Shown: in pieces, positions 1-6,305 of the stretch | Numbering within the stretch: position 1 is the stretch's first letter | Layout of the letters: each line of letters begins with the position of its first letter | Assembly (NCBI GenBank): GCA_002429325.1 | Contig: DIZH01000026.1 | Span: forward strand, 1 to 14,244 | Length of the DNA stretch: 14,244 nucleotides | Reading direction: 5' to 3' | Source of the DNA: Patescibacteria group bacterium UBA6033 | Lineage (GTDB): Bacteria > Patescibacteriota > Minisyncoccia > Phycocordibacterales > Phycocordibacteraceae | Notes under the pieces: generated by a model | The model's database searches: none | What the model saw: only the letters and a program-made list of their open reading frames with translations | What the model was told of the DNA's origin: nothing | Translations under genes and position numbers: made by a program

Positions 1-1744
<1,744 letters not shown>

Positions 1745-1781
1745 CGGAACTTTGTATACCACAATCATTATTTGCAATCTG

Positions 1782-1808
1782 CCCGTCACACTTCTGCAGT
1801 GTGGCGGG
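1782..1808 (-). other. Hairpin in 23S precursor leader
   Basis: CCCGTCACAC (1782-1791) and GTGTGGCGGG (1799-1808) form a 10-position stem, one position not Watson-Crick, with a 7-nt loop. It lies about 40 nt upstream of the estimated mature 23S 5' end. There is no T-tract, so it is not a terminator. It may be part of a precursor processing stem. Confidence 0.4.
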
Positions 1809-1860
1809 TCAATTACCTTTGCATATTCGTATGTCAAAAGACTGTGTCCCCCATTCGAAA

Positions 1861-1887
1861 CGAAAACCGCCCTAGGGGCGGTTTTCG
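1861..1887 (-). terminator. Intrinsic terminator-type hairpin between the upstream promoter and 23S
   Basis: CGAAAACCGCCC pairs perfectly with GGGCGGTTTTCG around a 3-nt loop, with A-tract and T-tract on either side. It has the same build as the terminators at 3176-3205, 4708-4742 and 9143-9182. It lies downstream of the promoter at 1965-1993 and upstream of 23S on the minus strand. It therefore either ends a short transcript or must be read through to make rRNA. It is symmetric, so it could also act on the plus strand. Confidence 0.65.
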
Positions 1888-1958
1888 TGTGCTCTGTGCA
1901 CCCGGGCCTTACGGCCTATCCGCTCCTAAAAATGGTTGTTTTCGGTTCGTAGACACGT
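1861..1958 (-). ncRNA. Candidate ~100-nt RNA or attenuated rRNA leader
   Basis: Transcription from the promoter at 1965-1993 would start near 1958 and reach the hairpin at 1861-1887. The predicted RNA holds a GGCC-GUAA-GGCC hairpin with a GNRA loop (1905-1916), a GUGC-ACAGA-GCAC hairpin (1889-1901), then the terminator. No reading frame or Shine-Dalgarno site was noticed. It does not show the conserved SRP RNA or tmRNA motifs. It could instead be the 5' leader of a long pre-23S transcript. Confidence 0.3.
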
Positions 1959-1964
1959 AGAGGG

Positions 1965-1993
1965 AGTATAGACGAGGGCGTCTGGGGCGTCAA
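1965..1993 (-). promoter_or_regulatory. Strong sigma70-type promoter upstream of 23S
   Basis: The minus strand reads TTGACG, 17 nt, TATACT (-35 at 1988-1993, -10 at 1965-1970), close to consensus with ideal spacing. It lies between the surface protein gene ending at 2065 and the 23S gene. A second -35-like TTGACA at 1832-1837 is closer to 23S but has no convincing -10 at 16-18 nt. Confidence 0.65.
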
Positions 1994-2000
1994 GCTTTTA

Positions 2001-2044
2001 AAAGGAAAAGCGGCTCTACCCAGTGGGTGCGACGCTTTTTCCTT
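2001..2044 (-). terminator. Terminator of the surface protein gene at 2065-3099
   Basis: On the minus strand AAGGAAAAAGCG pairs with CGCTTTTCCTTT with one bulge, enclosing a small ACCC/GGGT inner stem (about 2018-2028), followed by a T-rich stretch. It starts about 20 nt after the stop codon. Its 3' side nearly abuts the promoter at 1965-1993, separating the two transcription units. Confidence 0.55.
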
Positions 2045-2064
2045 GAAAACCGCGAATTCCAAGG

Positions 2065-3099
2065 CTAAGAATGTGCAATCAACACATTCACGCTTTGCGT
2101 TGTCGTTTGTCCATTGGCACCCTGACACTCGAGCGTGATCTGCTTCGAGATCAACATAGCCGCAGTCGCCGACCCGCTAAGCGGCGCACCGCCCAGCGCC
2201 CAGTCGCCGAAATTGATGAATGTACAGGTTGTCGCATTTGATGTTGACCAGGCAATAGTTGAGAAACCGCCGGAATTGACTGTCGATGGCGTAGCAGTGA
2301 GGGAGATTGTCGGCGCAGGAGCCGTGGTGGATAAGATCTTCACCTGTACGACATTGCTCTTGCCGAAATTGTTCGTGACGTACAGGCCGTAACTCTGGCC
2401 CGGAACAAGAGTAGAAGGCACAGAGAAGTAGATAAGGGTATCTCCAGTCTGGGTTACCGTTGTCTGCATGTCTCCGATAAACACGACTGCCCTCGTTAAG
2501 TTAGTTCCAGAGATTGATGCCGATCCACCGGCATCCATCTCGAAGTTTCCAGCGGCTTTCGCGCTAGTCGAAGTGATGGTCGGGGCTGCGGAGATCAGTG
2601 GCGATGGTGAGATAGTCGGCTGAACCGGCGGTTGAGTCGTCACCGGGGCGCTGATGTGGCCGAGGCCGTGGCAACCGTAAAGTGCATTCAACTTTGCACG
2701 CGTCATTGGACCAACATAGCCGGTCTGGCGAATGCCGTAGTGGGACTGAAAGGCGACGACATCGCCGGCATTATTCTCAGTAAAGAGCGAGGTGTTGCCG
2801 GTAGTATCAATACCAGAAGTAGTGAGAGCTTGGTTGAGGGCTGAGACATCATCCCCATTATTCCCTACGGTAAGATCGGTATTCCAATCGTGGCAAAATG
2901 CGGAGCTGCCACTTGTGCTCGGCGTGCCACCATTCAGTGCTGTGGTGACGTTCACTATCGTTCCCGCATCAGCGCCGAAGGCAGAGAGTAGCGAAAGGAT
3001 GGATTGGATCTGTACGCTCGTGAGTCCTGCAGCGTAGGTAGCGACCGGAGTAATGAGAATGCCGAGAGAAAGCACGGCACCGACGATGTATTTTTTCAT
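2065..3099 (-). CDS. Secreted protein: signal peptide, shared N-terminal module, PG-binding-like, TIG-like and Ig-like domains
   Basis: 344 aa. Residues 1-23 form a signal peptide (lysines, hydrophobic core, TYA before the cut). Residues 24-62 are a module (QIQSILSLLSAFGAD, then GGTPST) almost identical to one in the 1134-aa protein at 9236-12640. Residues 68-143 resemble the peptidoglycan-binding-1 fold (QALTTSG ... TGYVGPMTRAKLNALYG). A Pro/Thr linker follows, then a TIG/IPT-like domain (about 170-257) and a C-terminal Ig-like domain (about 262-340) with the PSTVNSGGFSTIAWSTSNATTC pattern in broken form, often seen in Parcubacteria surface proteins. It probably acts outside the cell, bound to the wall or surface layer; that role is inferred. 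The ATG at 3097-3099 gives the signal peptide directly, and no Shine-Dalgarno site precedes it. It is monocistronic by its own promoter and terminator. Confidence 0.88.
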   Translation of the reverse strand: MKKYIVGAVLSLGILITPVATYAAGLTSVQIQSILSLLSAFGADAGTIVNVTTALNGGTPSTSGSSAFCHDWNTDLTVGNNGDDVSALNQALTTSGIDTTGNTSLFTENNAGDVVAFQSHYGIRQTGYVGPMTRAKLNALYGCHGLGHISAPVTTQPPVQPTISPSPLISAAPTITSTSAKAAGNFEMDAGGSASISGTNLTRAVVFIGDMQTTVTQTGDTLIYFSVPSTLVPGQSYGLYVTNNFGKSNVVQVKILSTTAPAPTISLTATPSTVNSGGFSTIAWSTSNATTCTFINFGDWALGGAPLSGSATAAMLISKQITLECQGANGQTTTQSVNVLIAHS

Positions 3100-3129
3100 G
3101 CAGGATGATAGGAATTAGTAACAGGATGA

Positions 3130-3157
3130 ATCATACAATTTTCATTAAAAAAATCAA
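3130..3157 (-). promoter_or_regulatory. Promoter of the surface protein gene at 2065-3099
   Basis: The minus strand reads TTGATT (3152-3157), 16 nt, TATGAT (3130-3135). The expected start near 3123 gives a leader of about 24 nt. The leader carries TCATCCTG twice, the second copy just before the ATG. Confidence 0.55.
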
Positions 3158-3175
3158 CTGCCGGCAGTGCATAAC

Positions 3176-3205
3176 AAAAACGCTCCCCATCAGGGGAGCG
3201 TTTTT
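3176..3205 (-). terminator. Terminator after the MscS-like gene
   Basis: AAAAACGCTCCCC and GGGGAGCGTTTTT pair perfectly around an ATCA loop, 15 nt past the stop codon at 3221. The symmetric A and T tracts allow function on either strand. Confidence 0.85.
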
Positions 3206-3220
3206 GAAGATTTAAGAGAT

Positions 3221-3904
3221 TTAATCTCTGATCTCTGACTGAAGACGGTCGATATAGTGTTCGGCTGCCTTCTGTCCGCCGAGGCCGAATGCGAGGCCAA
3301 CGGCAAGCGAGACTGCGATAACAACGCCCGTAAAGAGTGTCTGTACGAATGCCGTTGCAACATTCAGCTGCGCAAGCGCGGCGAGAAGCGCAAAAATCCA
3401 GATGGAGTATTGCGCAACCTTGCCGAGGAATCCTGCGGCATGAAGCTGTGCTGCCCGTGCTGAGCCTTCGACAACGCGTCGTGCTGCATCAGCAACAATC
3501 GCTGCGACAAGCAGGATAAGGACAGAGACGATGACTTGTGGGAGATACCCGAGGACAACATCGCTAATGAAGAGGTTGACTGTCGTGAGGTGGAGCACAT
3601 CAAGCGATGCGACCAAGAAGACGATAATGAAGAACCACTTCACGAGTGCACCGAGGAACTTTCCTGAAGAGAGCCCAAAACCAGCGCGCGACAGCACTTT
3701 CTCAAGTCCTGTTGCCTTAAGAGCCTGGTCGACACGGAGCGCGTTCACAATCTGCTCGACGACACGGCCCACGCCCACGCCCACGAGCCAGCCGACAATA
3801 AAGATAACGACGGCTATGACGAGATTCGGTACGAACGCCACTAGCCCGTAGAAGAGATTCTGGAAAGACTGACTCAGCACATCTGCCCATGTAGTTAACA
3901 CCAT
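3221..3904 (-). CDS. MscS-family conserved TM-helix protein, without the cytoplasmic beta domain
   Basis: 227 aa, strongly hydrophobic, about five membrane segments (near residues 17-48, 82-108, 112-140, 160-180, 185-212). The pattern PNLVIAVVIFIVGWLVG followed by a helical RVVEQIVNAL stretch, repeated near PQVIVSVLILLVAAIVADAARRVVE, fits the conserved TM-helix repeat linked to mechanosensitive channels. The last segment AVGLAFGLGGQKAAEHYIDRL resembles the pore helix, but the protein ends there without the beta domain of true MscS. It may form or modify a membrane channel, but channel activity is not shown. A -10-like TATTAT (3910-3915) lies 5 nt before the ATG with no good -35 and no Shine-Dalgarno site. 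It may also be cotranscribed with the regulator 75 nt upstream, as no terminator lies between them. Confidence 0.8.
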   Translation of the reverse strand: MVLTTWADVLSQSFQNLFYGLVAFVPNLVIAVVIFIVGWLVGVGVGRVVEQIVNALRVDQALKATGLEKVLSRAGFGLSSGKFLGALVKWFFIIVFLVASLDVLHLTTVNLFISDVVLGYLPQVIVSVLILLVAAIVADAARRVVEGSARAAQLHAAGFLGKVAQYSIWIFALLAALAQLNVATAFVQTLFTGVVIAVSLAVGLAFGLGGQKAAEHYIDRLQSEIRD

Positions 3905-3979
3905 GTTAGATAATACGTTGTTTATATGGTTAATGACTCGCCCATTCTCTGCGAGCTTCTGCCATAAAGTATAGCATTT

Positions 3980-4549
3980 TTAGAGCCCTATCTTATCCAA
4001 GAGAATCCGGTGTGGATAGTCGAAAACGTCCCGCAAAAGCCGGTCATAGACGCCACGGCGGTATCGGAAATCAGCGGTAGGAAAGGAGGCATAGCGTATC
4101 TCGCGACCAAGTTCAGCCTCAAGACCTCGAACGGCCGTGGCGAGTACGCGTTCTTCTAGATGGTCACCTGCGATGAGCAAATCGATCTGGGGCTCAATCA
4201 TGCCAGTGAAAAGTCCCGAAAGGACGACGAGGCGGATGCTCCCTGCCCTCTTTATGGCTGCGAGGATATCTTTTGGGCGGACGCTTGTCGATTCACGGAT
4301 GAACGTGTCGAGTGCGGCAAGATGCTCGAAACGAGGATTCACCTGGTATCGCGCTGCAGCGCGAGAGCCTTTCTTCCGCACCAGGCCGGCAGCCGTTAGG
4401 TCCGCGAGTTCGTGACGTACCGTATCAGCGGCGAGCTTCGTACGTTCAGAGAGCTGGGCGAGCGTGAAGCCAGAATTCTGATTAAAGACGAAAAGGCGGA
4501 GGAGGCGGAGGCGGGCGGCCGAACCGAAGATTTTTGCGAGAGGCTCCAT
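3980..4549 (-). CDS. Winged-helix regulator fused to a degenerate nucleotidyltransferase-like domain
   Basis: 189 aa. Residues 8-70 form an ArsR/MarR-like winged helix (RLRLLRLFVFN, then TLAQLSERTKLAADTVRHEL, then GLVRKKGSRAAARYQVN). Residues 104-189 resemble the nucleotidyltransferase-like domain found behind such helices in many Patescibacteria and Thermotogae: LVVLSGLFTG, then IDLLIAGD (122-129). The usual catalytic GSRARG-type loop reads LSGLFTGMIEPQIDLL, keeping one central acidic residue, so catalysis is doubtful and a ligand- or partner-sensing role is more likely. Its target is unknown. The start ATG lies in one arm of an inverted repeat (4548-4666), which could be an autoregulatory site. 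No Shine-Dalgarno site is seen. Confidence 0.8.
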   Translation of the reverse strand: MEPLAKIFGSAARLRLLRLFVFNQNSGFTLAQLSERTKLAADTVRHELADLTAAGLVRKKGSRAAARYQVNPRFEHLAALDTFIRESTSVRPKDILAAIKRAGSIRLVVLSGLFTGMIEPQIDLLIAGDHLEERVLATAVRGLEAELGREIRYASFPTADFRYRRGVYDRLLRDVFDYPHRILLDKIGL

Positions 4550-4666
4550 CCCGTTAGAAATAGGACGCGGACGTGTTTATCACGCCGTACCCTATCCGAT
4601 TACTGTATCCCGAAAAGGCCGCCTGAAGGGCAGATGGATTTTCGTGTCCGCGATTTCTAACGGGAT
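4548..4666. repeat. Imperfect inverted repeat, ~24-27-bp arms, ~68-bp spacer
   Basis: The arm at 4548-4574 (ATCCCGTTAGAAAT, AGGA, CGCGGAC) is the reverse complement of the arm at 4643-4666 (GTCCGCG then ATTTCTAACGGGAT), except for a 4-nt insertion and end mismatches. The 14-nt ATTTCTAACGGGAT part is perfect. The left arm overlaps the start codon of the wHTH-NTase gene. The spacer 4575-4642 holds no gene and no clear promoter. Confidence 0.75.
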
Positions 4667-4707
4667 CCATGGATGAGGCTAGTGTACGGCTAGCTTGGGC
4701 AAAACGC

Positions 4708-4742
4708 AAAAACGCGTTCCGCCTCTGGCGGAACGCGTTTTT
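4708..4742 (-). terminator. Terminator of the rplJ-rplL operon
   Basis: AAAAACGCGTTCCGCC and GGCGGAACGCGTTTTT form a perfect 16-bp stem with a 3-nt TCT loop. It lies about 140 nt beyond the rplL stop codon, and the region between holds two further hairpins. It is symmetric and may work on both strands. Confidence 0.88.
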
Positions 4743-4777
4743 TGTTGCGTATTGTAGGGTTGTTCGAGAGCGCCCTG

Positions 4778-4853
4778 CCCCAGACTCTCTCCTTGTTACG
4801 GGCTCGCACTACATCTGCCTATTCGGCGCGTGCTCGCCCGGAGAGAGACGGGG
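4778..4853 (-). other. Long hairpin in the rplL 3' untranslated region
   Basis: Nested arms pair as CCCC (4778-4781) with GGGG (4850-4853), CTCTCTCC (4785-4792) with GGAGAGAG (4840-4847), GGGC (4800-4803) with GCCC (4836-4839) and GCAC (4806-4809) with GTGC (4830-4833), with small internal loops. The whole is a 76-nt stem-loop with no T-tract. It lies between the stop-codon palindrome and the operon terminator. No protein-coding potential was seen. Confidence 0.6.
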
Positions 4854-4858
4854 CCTCC

Positions 4859-4902
4859 GCAAAGGTTACGTTGAAGTAAGTTTACTTCAACGTAACCTTT
4901 GC
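4859..4902 (-). repeat. Perfect 21-bp inverted repeat over the rplL stop codon
   Basis: Positions 4859-4879 and 4882-4902 are exact reverse complements separated by 2 nt. One arm encodes the last rplL codons (Ala-Lys-Val-Thr-Leu-Lys-stop). The other is a mirrored copy just downstream in the mRNA. There is no T-tract, so it is not a typical terminator. Confidence 0.93.
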
Positions 4903-5367
4903 TCCGGCATCCGTGAGCTTCTTTGCGAGCTCAGCAGCGTCCTCCTTCTTCATACCTGTCTTCAACATTGAAGGGGCGGCGTCGACGAGGTCCTTCGCTT
5001 CCTTGAGACCAAGCGCGAGCGCTTCCTTCACGACCTTGATGACAGCAATCTTCGATGCGCCAGAGTCAGTGAGTTCGACATCAGCAGTCGACTTCGCTTC
5101 CTCATCGGCACCAGCGGCTGCAGGGCCTGCAACAGCGACTGCGGCGGCGCTGACACCGAACTTCTTCTCAAGCACTTTCACGAGTTCAGAAAGTTCGATG
5201 ACGGTCATCGCTTCGACTTCCTCGACGAGCTTCTTGAACTTTGAGGGAACTTCTACTTTCTCTTCTGCTGCCGGGGCAGCATGGTGAGCTGCAGGAGCGT
5301 GCGCAGCCGGAGCTTCCGCTTCGGCGACTGGAGCTACAGCAGCTTCCGGATTCATTTCATCAGCCAT
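4882..5367 (-). CDS. rplL: 50S ribosomal protein L7/L12 with N-terminal Ala/Pro/His-rich extension
   Basis: 161 aa. Residues 43-161 match the family: N-terminal dimerisation helices (KFKKLVEEVEAMTVIELSEL, then KFGVSAAAVAVA), an Ala/Gly hinge, and the C-terminal factor-binding domain with KIAVIKVVKEAL and LGLKEAKDLVDAAP. L7/L12 forms the ribosomal stalk on L10 and recruits translation GTPases. The usual length is about 120-125 aa, so the first ~40 residues (rich in Ala, Pro, Glu and three His) are an extension. No internal ATG, GTG or TTG was found just before the family start, so the long form seems real. It lies 18 nt after rplJ, with no Shine-Dalgarno site in the gap. Confidence 0.96.
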   Translation of the reverse strand: MADEMNPEAAVAPVAEAEAPAAHAPAAHHAAPAAEEKVEVPSKFKKLVEEVEAMTVIELSELVKVLEKKFGVSAAAVAVAGPAAAGADEEAKSTADVELTDSGASKIAVIKVVKEALALGLKEAKDLVDAAPSMLKTGMKKEDAAELAKKLTDAGAKVTLK

Positions 5368-5385
5368 AGTAATGATAGTAAGTTA

Positions 5386-5877
5386 TTAAGCCTTCTGTTC
5401 ACGAATTTTATCGAGCGCGACCACGAATCCTTGGATAGGACTGTTGAGGACATTGACGAACATTCCGCGCAAGACAGGCATTGGTGGAATGGTCGCAATA
5501 GCGGTCATCTGTGCCGCATCGACAAAAGCACCATCAAACACACCACCAAGAAGGGTGAGCATGCCTTTCAGTTTCTTGCCGAACTCGTACACGCCGCGCG
5601 ACGGAGCCGTGACATCGGTCGATGTCCATGCAACCGCGACTTCGCCTGGAAGTTCTGGAAGCGTACCCGTATAACCCTGAGTTTCAAGAGCTTTGCGGAT
5701 AAGCGTCTTCTTCGCGACATACAACTGCACACCTGCGAGCGCAAGATCTTTGCGCATCTTTGAAGAGACCGCGACGGTGAGCTTCGTAAAACCAACGAAC
5801 GTCACTGCTGACGCTTCGCTAAAAGCGTCATTCAATTTTGCGACGATTTCGCGCTTCTTATCTTTTGATATTGCCAT
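5386..5877 (-). CDS. rplJ: 50S ribosomal protein L10
   Basis: 163 aa, normal for L10. The N-terminal part carries KKREIVAKLNDAFSEASAVTFVGFTKLTV, given here as the helix (residues 8-20) and strand (about 24-30), then SKMRKDLALAGVQLYVAKKTL and RKALE, the L10 RNA-binding core. The C-terminal tail (about 135-160, PVLRGMFVNVLNSPIQ) would carry the helix that binds L7/L12 dimers. L10 anchors the stalk to 23S rRNA. It heads a two-gene operon with rplL; rplK and rplA are not adjacent. The leader upstream has L10-type features, so autogenous repression is likely. Confidence 0.96.
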   Translation of the reverse strand: MAISKDKKREIVAKLNDAFSEASAVTFVGFTKLTVAVSSKMRKDLALAGVQLYVAKKTLIRKALETQGYTGTLPELPGEVAVAWTSTDVTAPSRGVYEFGKKLKGMLTLLGGVFDGAFVDAAQMTAIATIPPMPVLRGMFVNVLNSPIQGFVVALDKIREQKA

Positions 5878-6022
5878 ACGATGTATTTCGTACGAACGAA
5901 ATAAAGGAGAGTTCGACCGGTTATCTCGAGCAATTCGAGAGGTCTCGCCTCGGCAGGTCTTATGCTGATTTCGCCTAGAATCTTCTTAGACAAAATCGGC
6001 GCCCACTGTCTTCGGTTCGTAC
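5878..6022 (-). promoter_or_regulatory. L10-type mRNA leader (probable autoregulatory RNA)
   Basis: About 145 nt of non-coding leader separate the promoter at 6030-6058 from rplJ. It contains CCUGCCGAGG (5948-5957 on the minus strand), which I recall as typical of L10 leaders. It also has a 6-bp hairpin TCTCGA/TCGAGA (5924-5940) and a 7-bp hairpin ATTTCGT/ACGAAAT (5885-5902) placed 7 nt before the rplJ start, where it could affect initiation. The family match is from memory. Confidence 0.5.
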
Positions 6023-6029
6023 AAGACGC

Positions 6030-6058
6030 ACTCTAGCAGAGCCGAGCGGAAATGTACA
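6030..6058 (-). promoter_or_regulatory. Promoter of rplJ-rplL
   Basis: The minus strand reads TGTACA (6053-6058), 17 nt, TAGAGT (6030-6035), with an extended -10 TGC (6036-6038) before the hexamer. The start would fall near 6022. It abuts the stop codon of the small membrane protein at 6060. Confidence 0.5.
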
Positions 6059-6059
6059 C

Positions 6060-6230
6060 TTAGGGCATCGCAGCGCTCGCCGCATGGAGCGCAATGAGCG
6101 CGGTCGCTATGATGACTGCAAAACCTGTCGAGAACTTCACGAATTCCACAAAGAATGGGAGCGCGCGGCGCTCCGCGGCGCGCAGGCTTTCTTTACTTTT
6201 TTGATTGTTCATCCCATTAGAAGTTCCCAT
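6060..6230 (-). CDS. Small single-pass membrane protein, 56 aa, unknown function
   Basis: The frame opens with ATG at 6228-6230 and closes with TAA at 6060-6062. The product is hydrophilic and basic at first (MGTSNGMNNQKSKESLRAAE, then RRALPFF), followed by one membrane segment, FVKFSTGFAVIIATALIALH (residues 30-49 approximately), and a short AASAAMP tail. GC-ending codons match the neighbouring genes. A TGC-TAGTAT extended -10 lies 7 nt before the ATG, and the frame ends exactly where the rplJ promoter begins, which supports a real gene. A second ATG at codon 7 is possible. It does not look like SecE despite the ribosomal context. I do not recognise the family. Confidence 0.55.
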   Translation of the reverse strand: MGTSNGMNNQKSKESLRAAERRALPFFVEFVKFSTGFAVIIATALIALHAASAAMP

Positions 6231-6237
6231 GCAAGTA

Positions 6238-6246
6238 ATACTAGCA
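6238..6246 (-). promoter_or_regulatory. Extended -10 promoter of the small membrane protein
   Basis: The minus strand reads TGC followed by TAGTAT, 7 nt from the ATG, predicting a leaderless or nearly leaderless mRNA. No matching -35 was found. No clear terminator separates it from the O-antigen-ligase-like gene ending at 6306, so read-through is possible. Confidence 0.35.
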
Positions 6247-6305
6247 AACTAATTGATTTCTGCGATTACCGTCCCGTCAACGAATACGAAGCACGCATTG
6301 AACTT

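Noticed and set aside
1832..1837. TTGACA as the -35 of a promoter just upstream of 23S
   Set aside because: No acceptable -10 at 16-18 nt; the candidates are TAATTG or AATTGA, which match poorly.
4669..4971. 100-aa plus-strand frame after the inverted repeat
   Set aside because: It runs through the rplJ-rplL terminator, the 76-nt hairpin and the antisense of rplL, with no family features.
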